This document shows positions 10,927-20,039 of a stretch of DNA of 64,000 nucleotides, one piece after another. The translations under genes and the position numbers were made by a program. The notes beneath the pieces are model-generated. The model was not told the origin of the DNA and did no database searches. It was given only the letters and a program-made list of their open reading frames with translations. The stretch is from Sabellastarte sp. h YS-2021 (taxonomy: Eukaryota > Annelida > Polychaeta > Sabellida > Sabellidae): the NCBI GenBank assembly GCA_964017235.1, contig OZ024931.1:135720033-135784032 (forward strand), read 5' to 3'. The first letter of the stretch is position 1. Every line of letters starts with the position of its first letter.

Positions 10927-11215
10927 GCCCCCCTTTTCTGCTCAGGTGTAGCTATAATGATCTATATACTCTAAGAAATAGTTTGTAGTAAAATAAAGTT
11001 CGTTTACTGAAATATTACTCAAGAATACTTCACTTTGAAAACTTCTACAAAATTCCGCCTGCACAGAACATGTGCCAAGTGAAAAAAGATGCTATGACGT
11101 CACACTTAGACAGGAAGGAAGTACACTGTGCCACCTGGTGAATGCACAGAACTTGACCGGTGAAAACACAGGACATTTTTATAATTTTTCCATTGGATAG
11201 GATGTATTAATGTAA
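10927..11215 (-). promoter_or_regulatory. 5' leader/terminal region of DIRS copy A
   Basis: This aligns with 17226-17535 and 61284-61525. Shared blocks are AAAAAGATGCTATGACGTCAC, AGACAGGAAGGAAGTAC, GCCACCT, GAATGCAC, ACCGG, and TTCCATTGGATAGGATGTATTAA followed by AATAAAAT. It lies upstream of gag on the minus strand and contains a full CRE palindrome at 11095-11102. It is likely the transcription control region. Confidence 0.65.
11095..11102. promoter_or_regulatory. CRE-like site TGACGTCA in DIRS leader A
   Basis: A perfect 8 bp ATF/CREB palindrome. The same position in the 61.3 kb leader is also TGACGTCA, and copy B has TGACATCA (17354-17361). Confidence 0.55.
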
Positions 11216-11639
11216 TAAAATAACAATGCTTAAAAATAGCCAGCCTTTGCAGGCAAGAACCCCAGCCCGCAGGTACAGCTAAATGGCCAACAACATTGAA
11301 ATTTGGGAAAATCTTAGGAACAACTTCTGTTGTAAGAAGTAGAGAACCCACAAGATGTTCTGCAAAAGATTCACAGGCCATGATTTCTTACAAGTAGGTT
11401 TCATATTTTGAAGCCAAAGAAACAATTATAAGGGAGGTATAAGGCCTTTTTGATATGATGACTATTTGCCATTAAAGATTGATATGGCGGCCATTTTTAT
11501 TTCCAAAACAAGGACACAATTACTCTCAGGCAAGCTTTCCTATCCATTTGCATTTTGTGCAAATCTGATCAAGCTAGCTGCAATATTTTAGGTTACAAAA
11601 GACATTAAAGATTTAAGAACAAACGTTAAGACCCGAAAA
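11216..11639. other. No gene; degraded repeats
   Basis: Short phrases resemble satellites elsewhere in the window (CCATGATTTCTTACAAGTAGGTT, GATATGGCGGCCATTTTTATTT). No coding sequence is recognised. Confidence 0.45.
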
Positions 11640-12235
11640 TTTTCGGGCCATGGCAACAGTTGCTGCTGGATACGCCCCAAAACTTAATCAGCTGTAGATC
11701 CTCTTGAGGTAAACACATGCTGAAAATTTGGTGAAAATCCATGCATGGGTTTAGGCTGTGAACACCTACAAAGTTTAAGACCTGAAAATCTTAAAAGTGT
11801 TGCCATTGCAACAGATATTACTGGATACCCCCCAAAACCTAATCAGCTCTACATCCACTAGGGGTAAACATATCCTAAAAATTTGGTGAAAATCTGTTCC
11901 GGGGTTTAGGCTGTGGAACACCCACAAACTTTAAGACCTGAAAATCTTAAAAGTGTTGTCATGGCAACAGTTGTTACCAGATATCCCCCACAACCTAATC
12001 AGCTCTAGATCCTCTTGGGGTAAAAATACCCTGAAAAATTGGTGAAAATCCATGCAGGGGTTTAGTCTGTGGAACACAAAGTTTAAGACCCAAAAATCTT
12101 AAAAGTGTTGCCATGGCAACAGTTTTTACCGGATACCCACCAAAACCTAATCAGCTCTAGATCCTCTTGGGGTAAACATACCCTAAAAATTTGGTGAAAA
12201 CCCGTGCAGGGGTTTAGGCTGTGCAACACCCACAA
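11640..12235. repeat. ~155 bp tandem repeat with a TTGCCATGGCAA core
   Basis: Four diverged copies are marked by GTTGCCATGGCAACAG or close variants at about 11649, 11803, 11957 and 12110. Each is followed by ACCxGATACCCCCxAAACCTAATCAGCTCTAGATCC, then TTGGGGTAAACAT and AAATTTGGTGAAAAxCC. A reverse-oriented set lies at 42340-42770. It is probably the tandem core of a nonautonomous element. Confidence 0.85.
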
Positions 12236-12500
12236 GCTTTATGCCCGCCACCACCACCCAGACGGCGCAGGGGACGACTTATAACCCTTTATGGGCTGGG
12301 CTTTTAAAAATTGACATAGTTACCATGGAAATCAGAATGAGCTTTCACTGATATACACATATCCTGAAAATTTGGCAAAAATCCATTGAGCCATTTGATC
12401 TCAAGAGTGGATTGAAGATAGGTGGGACAGACGGACAGATTGAAAGAAGTATTCTTACATCCCCCTTCAGCTTCTGTTGACAGGGGTTAATAACATTGTG
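12236..12500. repeat. Terminal part of the 155 bp repeat element
   Basis: After the last repeat comes a GC-rich stretch (CGCCACCACCACCCAGACGG), then TGGGACAGACGGACAGA and CCCCCTTCAGCTTCTGTTGACAGGGGTTAATAA. This looks like the end of a nonautonomous transposon whose core is the tandem repeat. Exact ends are not resolved. Confidence 0.4.
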
Positions 12501-12598
12501 TATATTTGTAATAAGGCATCATCTATACGTCTGAATCTTTGACCAAAACTGGTTGAGGAAAATATGGCAAATAATTTATTCCATCATGTATTATCTGA

Positions 12599-12760
12599 GA
12601 GGTCCTCCGGAGCCTAGTGGTTAGTAAGTTTGGCATCTAATTAAAGGCTGTCACCTCTGTGTGGGTTTGACTCCCACAAGTGACAATGCTGATAATCTGC
12701 TCAAATATGACCCTGGTTCTTAAACAAAACATAAAACCCTAACTTTGACTTTGTCATGCA
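12599..12760 (+). mobile_element. tRNA-derived SINE, copy 1
   Basis: The Pol III A box (TAGTGGTTAGT, 12615-12625) and B box (GGTTTGACTCC, 12664-12674) are spaced as in a tRNA. The tRNA-like head is followed by a body containing AATATGACCCTGGTTCTTAA and ATAAAACCCTAACTTTG. The second copy at 54668-54860 shares the head and body. The leader looks too degraded to fold as a functional tRNA. Confidence 0.75.
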
Positions 12761-13339
12761 GTAACTAGTAGAAATGTGACACTTTGTCCTACAATTGATC
12801 ATCTTTGACAGTTGAGCATCAGGGTCAGCCACTGACAATACCAAACAATCAAGAACATCTGCCAGTGTGTCCGACTGTGATCAATTGGTTTGACTGCCAT
12901 TTTTTGATGGGCACGACATTTTGATGGTCAATTGTGACATCTTACATGTTACATAAAATTAAATATTCTGATCTGTTTTATTTAAATTTGCGACCAATCG
13001 TACAGTATTTTTGAAGACACTACATAATAAATTATCAAAAAGATCAAACAGCCTTCATAAAGCAAACATTTACACCGGATTTTAAGTGTGCCCACCTTGT
13101 AAAGTTTTTTAGGATTTAATGATTGACAAAATAAGAAAATAAGGTGTAAAATAAATTTTGAAATAAAGACGGTACACAATTTCTGTAAATATGCCTTTAA
13201 TTTGTGTAACAATTAGTATAGAATTTGTCTTGAAACAATGCCCGAGGTAATCAATGTATACCTTTCGACCAAGTGATTCAGGTTTCAGGTCTGAAACTTA
13301 AATTAATCAATTTGGAATTTTGGGGACAATTCCCCAACA
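12761..13339. other. No gene recognised
   Basis: AT-rich DNA without a convincing coding region, ending at the broken 3' edge of DIRS copy B. Confidence 0.5.
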
Positions 13340-13990
13340 CTAGTAACTATTAACCCGTTTCCTGTGTTTGACTTTTAGTAAAAGGGCAAAATCTTGGTTG
13401 AATATTGGTGGAAAGGCGTATGGATCCAGATTCTCCCATGACAGGCTGAGTGCATCCACTGCCCATGCCTGGGAGTCTGGAACCAGTGACACAAACTGTG
13501 GTAGTTTGTTGTTGAATCTGGTGGCAAACAGGTCCACTTGTGGCTGGTGCCACCGGGAGTATATAGCTTTGAACACTTCTGGATGAAGTGACCACTCTGT
13601 TTGAATGGTCTGGCCCAGTCTGGATAGCTTATCTGCTATCACGTTCAGCCGGCCGGGGATGTGATGTGCCCTGAGGATCACCTGCTTCCTGGTGCACCAG
13701 GACAGGATTCTCCATAGTAGGGCACACAGGGAGCCCGACTTCATCCCCCCCCCCTCTTTGTTGATACAGGCAACCACTGTTGTGTTGTCTGTAGCTATAA
13801 ATACTGTCTTGTTGCAACAGAAGTTTTGAAACTCTTTTAGAGCTAGAAAGACAGCTTTTAGCTCTAAGTGATTTATGTGCAACTTGCTTTCTGGAAGGGA
13901 CCAGGTTCCCCTTGCAGTGTGCTCGTCTAAGTGAGCGCCCTACCCTTCTTTTGATGCATCTGTAAATATTTGCAGAGCATGTTTTAGAGG
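13340..13990 (-). pseudogene. DIRS RNase H domain, copy B
   Basis: The domain begins with LQIFTDASKEG (first catalytic Asp) near 13960 and hits a stop where the family has Trp (KEG*GAHLDE). It continues as HINHLELKAVFLALKEFQ (catalytic Glu), ATDNTTVVACIN (second Asp), and HHIPGRLNVIADKLSR (final Asp). The 180-codon open frame covers 13340-13882. The C-terminal tail ENLDPYAFPP is the connector that normally precedes the recombinase. RNase H degrades the RNA strand of the RNA:DNA hybrid. One in-frame stop plus truncation make it nonfunctional. Confidence 0.9.
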
Positions 13991-14199
13991 GTGTAAAGGT
14001 TGACCTGGTAGCACATTGCTTTCCTCCAGCCACCACCTTAGGTGGGGTGGAGCGACCTGGGAACTGGGATCACCTTGTCTAGTGATTCTGGGACCCTCCA
14101 GTTGTTTTTCAAGTGCCACTGTATGGGCCTCATGTGAAGTCGCCCTAGGTGGACTTGCTTTTCTGTTGTTGTGAGAAGACCTATGAGGGACATGAACTG

Positions 14200-15204
14200 T
14201 CAGACCAGACATACCGGACCGGACAGTATTGACTGGATCTTGTCTGTCAAGGCCTGCCAACGCTCTGGTGTGGGTCTGACCTTGCCTTCTTTTAGATCGA
14301 ACTGGTAACCTACGAAGTTGAAAACCTGTTTTGGAACCAGCTCTGATTTTTCCTTGTTCACTTGCCAACCTAGATCTTGGGAGAGAACTACCAAGTTCTG
14401 TGTGTGTTGTAGACAAGTTTCGTGGGACGAGGCTCTCACCAACCAGTCGTCTAGGTACTGGTGGGTCCTTATACCCCTCTGTAGTGCCATGAGTTTGACC
14501 TCTTTGGCTACCACTGTGAACTCCATGGGAGCTGTGGAGAGGCCAAAGGGTAGGGCTTTGAATTGGTAGGACCGACCCTGGAGGTGAAAACGCATGTACT
14601 TCCTGGATTGACTGTGAATAGGTATGTGGAAGTACGCGTCTTTGGAGTCTATGGAAGTGACCCACTCCCCTGCCTGTACGGAGGTTCTTATTGTCTCTGG
14701 GGTCTCCATCTTGAACGACTCTGTGTTCAAAAAGGTGTTCAAGGTGCTCAGATCCAGGATAGGTCTCCACCGGTTGTTGGGTTTGGGAACCAAAAATAGC
14801 CTTGATTTTCTACCAGTTCTACTGCATTTTTGTTCACCAGCTGATACAGTGCCTCTAAAAGGTTGGCCTGTCTTGCTGGGTTGTGGTAGTTGCTTATGAC
14901 AGTTGGTGACCTGGTCAAGTTTGGTCTGAACCGGAAGAGGAGGGTGTAGCCCTCTCTCAGAGTGGTGACTACTTTTGGACTCGCACCAAAGTCTTCCCAC
15001 TTCTCCCAACACTTTTGTAACCTTGCCCCTACAGGTGGATTTGTGACAACAGGTGGGGCATTTGTGACAAGATTTACAGAACTCAAGTGACCTACACAAG
15101 AAACATCTTTCACATATTTTATTTCTGTGTACATTTGACAAAAATTGGGATTTATGCCTTTCCTTTGTGGCAACCCGGTGACAATATGAGCATTTGCAAC
15201 ACAA
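14200..15204 (-). CDS. DIRS reverse transcriptase with N-terminal Cys-rich module, copy B
   Basis: This is a 334-codon frame, and the same frame stays open upstream to about 15330. Residues 1-70 are a Cys/His-rich module: MCCKCSYCHR, KICERCFLCRSLEFCKSCHK and CPTCCHKSTCRGK. RT follows: LFLVPKPNNRWRPILDLSTL, WVTSIDSKDAYFHIPIH (motif A), QFKALPFGLSTAPMEFT (motif B), QYLDDWLV (catalytic YxDD), and FNFVGYQFDLKEGKVRPTPE. All core RT motifs are intact. The frame ends just after the RT thumb and must shift to reach RNase H, so the copy is probably dead overall although this frame is open. The ATG at 15204 may not be the true start, since the Cys-rich reading continues upstream of it. Confidence 0.9.
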   Translation of the reverse strand: MCCKCSYCHRVATKERHKSQFLSNVHRNKICERCFLCRSLEFCKSCHKCPTCCHKSTCRGKVTKVLGEVGRLWCESKSSHHSERGLHPPLPVQTKLDQVTNCHKQLPQPSKTGQPFRGTVSAGEQKCSRTGRKSRLFLVPKPNNRWRPILDLSTLNTFLNTESFKMETPETIRTSVQAGEWVTSIDSKDAYFHIPIHSQSRKYMRFHLQGRSYQFKALPFGLSTAPMEFTVVAKEVKLMALQRGIRTHQYLDDWLVRASSHETCLQHTQNLVVLSQDLGWQVNKEKSELVPKQVFNFVGYQFDLKEGKVRPTPERWQALTDKIQSILSGPVCLV

Positions 15205-15413
15205 AAGTCTACATTCAAATTTAAAGTCACTTTCTTGTCCCCGGCTACGAATGGTGGTTTCAAGTCTGTCTGACCGGTAACATAAGCAGAGTTCTTCTGA
15301 CCATTCACAGAATTTACACAGTGATTGTCATTTACGCAGCTTGATACCCTTAGCCGGCTTCTGGGAGAATGTTGAGGCTTTGCCACGACCTTTCTTTGAC
15401 TGTTGCTTGTCCC

Positions 15414-16280
15414 TTATCTGTTTCCACGCGGGGACACCAGACTTCCGGACCTATCACTAGACGCATAAGGGTGAAAACGACCTTGACGTCTGTGTGGCTG
15501 GCCAGAAGAACATCTCTCCTCACTTCTGCAGATCTCTTCCTCAGCCTTGGTGATAAGCTGATCCGGGAACAGTGAGTTGAGATGGACAGGAGACGTTCTC
15601 AATGTGTTCAGGGTATCTTGGTTCACACCGGCATGTAAATATTCCAAATAACTGTCCCGGCGAGCCAGTGTGAAGTTGGCCATGCTGATAAACACCCCTT
15701 CCGACAAATCTTGCATAGTTCTGGCCATGGCTTGAGAAATTGACCAGTTGAAAGTCACAAGATAGTCTAGTTCATCAATAGCTTGCTTCGTTCTTTCAGA
15801 AGACTTGCCTTTCCTGTCCAGATGCAGGGTTTTCAGCTGAGAAGACATGGCATCTTGAACTCTGGTCAAACACCTTGACAAACCAGCAGCCTGGTTACAC
15901 ATAACCGTCTGTTCACGTGCTGCTCTCTCCCAACGCCTGAGCATGTCCTGGCTGAATGCCCGGGAGGGTGGGGCAGAAGGAAGGTTTCTACGTGCAACCC
16001 TACTGAAGGAATGGTTGAGTTTGGTCGGTTCCGGTGACCAGGTGCATACTGTGTTGTTCTCACAGTCCTTCTTCTCAGTATGCATTCCATACCATCTGGA
16101 AGATCTGGGTGGTTTGATAAACTGATCTTTGAGGAGGCCAGCAGTGTCAGTGTTCTTTGCAGAATAGAACAGCCAGCAGGTTAAGTTTGCCCATCTTCCT
16201 GCATAACCAGTCATCCACCGGGAGCTTGACTGAAACTTTACCGGTTGGCTGAACACGTGCACTGGCAAAGGGGTTGTCAT
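15414..16280 (-). CDS. DIRS gag-like protein, C-terminal part, copy B
   Basis: A 288-codon frame beginning MTTPLPVHVFSQPVKFQSS, with LKDQFIKPPRSSRWYGMH, RRWERAAREQTVMCNQAAGL and SRCLTRVQDAMSS. It ends in a basic Ser/Arg region with SEERCSSGQPHRRQGRFHPY. Homologous blocks occur in copies A and C. It lies between the gag N-terminus (16581-17225) and the RT. It is probably one protein with the N-terminal frame, separated by a frameshift near 16300-16580. No enzymatic motif is seen; a gag role is inferred from position. Confidence 0.7.
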   Translation of the reverse strand: MTTPLPVHVFSQPVKFQSSSRWMTGYAGRWANLTCWLFYSAKNTDTAGLLKDQFIKPPRSSRWYGMHTEKKDCENNTVCTWSPEPTKLNHSFSRVARRNLPSAPPSRAFSQDMLRRWERAAREQTVMCNQAAGLSRCLTRVQDAMSSQLKTLHLDRKGKSSERTKQAIDELDYLVTFNWSISQAMARTMQDLSEGVFISMANFTLARRDSYLEYLHAGVNQDTLNTLRTSPVHLNSLFPDQLITKAEEEICRSEERCSSGQPHRRQGRFHPYASSDRSGSLVSPRGNR

Positions 16281-16580
16281 CTGAAGGGGACACAGTCTCG
16301 AACTCTGGGATGTTGTGCCAACCCATGAAACTTCTAATACCTCATTGTCTCTCGGTAGTTTGCCTCCTCTGAAGGTTCCTGATCTGCAGCCTCTTACTTG
16401 GGGAGGTCTCTGTCTGGGGACACGTACCGGTAGTTCTCATCAGATAGGGAACCGGTAACATTGTGCTGGTCACCCTTACTATCAGATGCTGCACTGATAT
16501 CTCCCTCACCGGATGGCTGTACATCAGGGACTGAACCGGGGGCCTGAACAGGCTGGGTTGCTGTCCCGGTACCGGGAGCC

Positions 16581-17225
16581 TCAAGAGGCTGGGTGGCCGT
16601 CTTCTACAGCCTCACCGGTGGCCTGAACAAGGCTGGGACTGGAAGTTTCTCTAGCCAGACTGCTGGTGCTGGCACCAGGGTCAAAAAAGGGCTTCTGGCT
16701 GGTGGTGACCTCTGCTGTTGGTTTCACAACCGGTTCAACCGGTACTGTGAAAGACGTGCCTAACAGCATTGCTTCCAGCCAGGAGTACCTCTCTGCCCAC
16801 TTATCATCCAGCTTCTTCAAGTCGTCTGTTGAAGGTTTGCTACCAGAGCTGGATTTCTTCTTGTTGGAAGAGGGCTTGGGTGATTCACTGCATTTCTTCT
16901 TCTTTGCAGCTGGTGTGGATTCAGATTGTACAACCTTGTCCCCCTCCACTTTACCCAGCACACTCACGTGTGAAGGGTCCACGAGAGTGGGAGCAGGGGA
17001 GGACGAAACCAACTTCTTTACTTTACTCTTGCGTTCTCTGTAAGTGGGAGTGGCTAATTGCAGAATCTGCTCAGGGGTAAACCCGTAGCAAACTGTACAG
17101 TCCTTCTTGAGAACACAGGCGTCTTCTCCCACCCCCTTGTCCCGACATCTTGCACATTTGAAGTGGCCGTCAAAACTCGCCATAACATGGCTACATGTGC
17201 CGCGTTTCTGTCCTGGGGACGACAT
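16581..17225 (-). CDS. DIRS gag-like protein N-terminus with zinc-finger-like module, copy B
   Basis: 214 codons. MSSPGQKRGTC leads to HFKCARCRDKGVGED, then CVLKKDCTVCYGFTPEQ, a Cys array suited to zinc binding. After that come low-complexity Lys/Ser-rich stretches (KKKKCSESPKPSSNKKKSSS) and an acidic/Thr tail. It starts about 300 bp inside the element leader, which supports this start. Copy A has the matching finger. It presumably binds RNA as gag. Confidence 0.7.
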   Translation of the reverse strand: MSSPGQKRGTCSHVMASFDGHFKCARCRDKGVGEDACVLKKDCTVCYGFTPEQILQLATPTYRERKSKVKKLVSSSPAPTLVDPSHVSVLGKVEGDKVVQSESTPAAKKKKCSESPKPSSNKKKSSSGSKPSTDDLKKLDDKWAERYSWLEAMLLGTSFTVPVEPVVKPTAEVTTSQKPFFDPGASTSSLARETSSPSLVQATGEAVEDGHPAS

Positions 17226-17535
17226 GATGGTAGATAATTCAGAAGAAATACTTGGAAGTAAAATTTAAAAGGTAAAGTTTGTTGTAGAAATCAAAAAATG
17301 TCTTCGTTGAAAACACGTCCACACTCTCCACGCGCCAAACGAAAAAGATGCTATGACATCACGTTGTCTAGACAGCAAGGAAGTACAATGCGCCACCTAG
17401 CGAATACGCTCTCCTGACCGGTCCTGCCGGTATTATATACAGGACGTCTTTTTCTGACGTTTGGCGGGACCGCTCGCGCCGACCGGTAAAACAATTGTCC
17501 ATTGGATAGGATGTATTAACGCAATAAAATTACAT
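17226..17535 (-). promoter_or_regulatory. 5' leader/terminal region of DIRS copy B
   Basis: It matches leaders at 10927-11215 and 61284-61525 and includes CTAGACAGCAAGGAAGTAC, GCGCCACCTAGCGAAT, CCTGACCGGTCCTGCCGGTA, CGTTTGGCGGGACCG and CCATTGGATAGGATGTATTA. It is GC-rich for this window. The CRE position reads TGACATCA here (17354-17361). The element's outer end is near 17530, where homology among copies stops. Confidence 0.65.
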
Positions 17536-17639
17536 TTTCCCACCCACTTTATACATAATACTGCCACTCTTTATTTTTAAACCTTCTACTATCTGAGCAA
17601 TACCATCCTTACAAATCATGCTTGGATGATACAGGTTAC

Positions 17640-18200
17640 ACATTAAGAAAATGCTCTAAATGCAATAGTTTTCAAGTTACAACTGATATTCTCAACAGTG
17701 GGAACCTTAAACTAGCTATTGCTCAGCTATGCCATGAGTTACAGGTGTACAATTCCATTGTTATAGCTGATGCATAAACATATTTAAAGAAAATTTTCTG
17801 AATGCAATTTTTTTTTGAGTTACAACTGATTTAATCAACAGTCAGAACCTAAAGGTGGCTATTACTAAGCTATGCAATGAGCTACAGGTCAGCAATTTTA
17901 CTATGTTATAGCTGACCAAAAAGTAGCTGAATAACATATTTATACAAAATTCTGTATATGCAATAGTTTTCAAGTTACCAGTGATTTTACTCATTATGGA
18001 AGGTACTGAAAAATCAGAAAATAGCTATTACTCATTTAGCTATTGGGATAGACACCCAAATTACTCACCACGTTGTAGCTACGGGAAAAGTAGCTGAATA
18101 ACATATTTTAACAAAATGCTCTAAATGCAATACTTTTCAAGTTACAAGTGATTTTGTGCATGATTTCAGGAATTTTAATGCATGAAAAATTATTTTAAAA
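17640..18200. repeat. Diverged ~160 bp satellite, left block
   Basis: About 3.5 monomers with the keywords GCTATTACTCAGCTATG, GAGCTACAGGTC, TATGTTATAGCTGAC, AAGTAGCTGAATAACATAT and AAATGCAATAGTTTTCAAGTTACAA. The same monomer resumes at 20040. Divergence between monomers is substantial, which points to an old array. Confidence 0.85.
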
Positions 18201-18214
18201 ATTCATTAAAAAAA

Positions 18215-18540
18215 ATTTAAGAAAGATCCGAGCCTGATACTCACACAAGGGAATCTACTAGTGGCCTAGTACATATATGAATGAGAAAATTGTGATAAAG
18301 TGTTGAAATTTTTTCACACTTTGGGTGGGGGTACCTCACTTGTAATGGCTCTGGGAAACAGACAGATCTGCATGGACTTTACGATTTATCAGCTCCGATA
18401 GTTAAGGTATCATTTCAATAAAAACAGCATGTCTCTGAGTCCTGTAGTTTTGGAGAAGTTGTTCACGTGGACGCGTACGCATACACCACAGAGTGATGCC
18501 ATAATGTCAGCTGACTGACAAGTCAGTTGACATAAAAACT
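18215..18540. repeat. Dispersed repeat, copy 1 (contains a hairpin)
   Basis: It starts AGATCCGAGCCTGATACTCACACAAGG and runs through GTGGGGGTACCTCACTTGTAATGGCTCTGGGAAACAGAC to a hairpin at 18505-18532 (TGTCAGCTGACT / AGTCAGTTGACA, one mismatch, loop GACA). Further copies lie at 22499-22640 (partial) and 23440-23800. It follows directly after the ~160 bp satellite, so the two are probably parts of one element. Confidence 0.8.
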
Positions 18541-20039
18541 AAAGTTTACTTATATTCTTCAATACACAGAAGCATTCGCATAAAAACATATGCCAAGCCT
18601 CTGTGTGTGTTGAATACTGCTGTGTGTGGTTTTTTCTCTTCCCAATTCTCTTCAATTAAGAAGTAAACAAACCTCTGTACTTGGTGGTTTCCGTGAGGCA
18701 TTTCAATGCCACGTCATAGCTACTATACATTTCCCTCCAATTGTGTATGTACACAATAATTAGCTGGGTCAAGCTTTCGCACATGTATTGTTGTTTATAA
18801 AATTGAAGGTATACGACAGTAAAGTGCTGCAGTTATCTCATAGTTACAATTTAATCACATAATACATTATAGCTTTAGTTTTATAGCATTACAATTGGTA
18901 ATCTGGCAGAATGGTTATGTATTTTGCAAAGCTTCTGGGAAAGATCCCTTTTCTTTTCTAAAGGATTTATCCTTTCTATGTATTTTTATCAATTATAAGT
19001 ACTGTGTGGGAAGTATATACATGTAGTTTTTGAGCTAATAATTAACTATCACTGATCAGGTTGTGACCATCAATTCAAATATGATTTATTATTATATTTA
19101 TTCTGAAGACTAATAACATGATATGAATAGTTTATTAAATACACACAAAACTGTAATTGAACTACATGTAATTTTGTATTAAACTCCTTGAAGGAAGTGG
19201 TGGTAAAGATTATAATAACTCACAGCATCCAGGTTATTGATATAGAGGATGACTTCACTGTGCCATTTTAGAAAGAGCTGAAATAATAAGAAGCTATCTC
19301 TGTTTTACATTAGAACAGCAGTATCCATCCATCTGTATTAGCTCAAAATATTGTTGGGGGTTTTCTTTGAGTGAAAAGTTTCTTGTTTTGCGCCTTAGAA
19401 CATGACAACACAGTTCCAAAAGAAAGACTAAAAGTTTCTAACTATCTTTTAATTATACTTCTTTCACATGTTTATTACAAATACTTACAAGATGTTCTCA
19501 CAGCACTATGTTTCTCAAGTCAGAAACCCATTCTGTTCTCTCCTGTTCTCCTCTCAAATCAGAAACCCATTGTATACTGTTCTCTACAGTGGAAGGCTCT
19601 GCCTTACATAGGCAAATTTATAGGCTGTAAATACCAAATGCAGCCTGGCCGCAACTTGCGGACACAACAATACCAACCAAACTTTACAACCTGTTGCTTT
19701 GAACATAAATACATCACACACATCATACAATGCGGCTACAGCTGCTCCACGGTTACGGCCAATTTACGGTTACGGTCAATCTACGGTTATGTTTATAATT
19801 ACATAATTACATTATTCTAAAATAAAAAGTCACAATATATTTTATATGTATGACCTTTTTCTATGGACTTACTAAGAGTATATCAATTAAGCCTCCTGCA
19901 TTATCAGTGATTAAAACACTTGGCTTTCACTAGAAAGTTCCATTATAACATTTTGCAAACAAGTAATCAGTGCCCGTGAACGGGCTCTGTGTCAGCTGAC
20001 CGTGTGTTTTGAGTTTCAGAGTAGAAGTGAATGAAGAAA
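18541..20039. other. No recognised gene; AT-rich interval
   Basis: Intervening DNA between two blocks of the same satellite. A 149-codon plus-strand open frame (19371-19820) has no recognisable domain. It contains an internal echo (SSQKPILFS / LLSNQKPIVYCS) and a small TTACGGTTACGGTCAAT repeat near 19750-19795. I do not consider it a gene. Confidence 0.5.

Larger units (their letters stand above)
8812..11215 (-). mobile_element. DIRS-like retrotransposon copy A, 3'-truncated (leader + gag + Cys-rich region)
   Basis: Read on the minus strand it is collinear with copy B (13340-17535): leader, gag N-terminal zinc-finger module, acidic gag middle, gag C-terminal block, Cys-rich segment, and the first residues before the RT. 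It stops at about 8812, at the point matching B 14890. RT, RNase H and recombinase are missing. The frames are interrupted repeatedly. It is more diverged from B than B is from C, so it belongs to a separate subfamily or is older. Confidence 0.8.
13340..17535 (-). mobile_element. DIRS-like retrotransposon copy B (leader-gag-Cys-RT-RNase H), 3'-truncated
   Basis: Read from 17535 down to 13340 it has a leader, gag N-terminal (16581-17225), gag C-terminal (15414-16280), Cys-rich module plus RT (14200-15204), and RNase H (13340-13990). The tyrosine recombinase expected next in DIRS elements is absent. The sequence leaves homology near 13345, just after the RNase H and connection region. Frameshifts and at least one stop inside RNase H show it is dead. 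It is the best-preserved 5' half of this family in the window. Confidence 0.9.

Noticed and set aside
12599-12680. Functional tRNA gene
   Set aside because: A and B boxes are present, but the body does not fold into a full cloverleaf, and a second diverged copy with the same non-tRNA tail shows it is a SINE.
19371-19820. 149-codon open frame as a host gene
   Set aside because: No domain, contains internal tandem echoes, lies in repeat-rich DNA, and shows no splice or start context of note.
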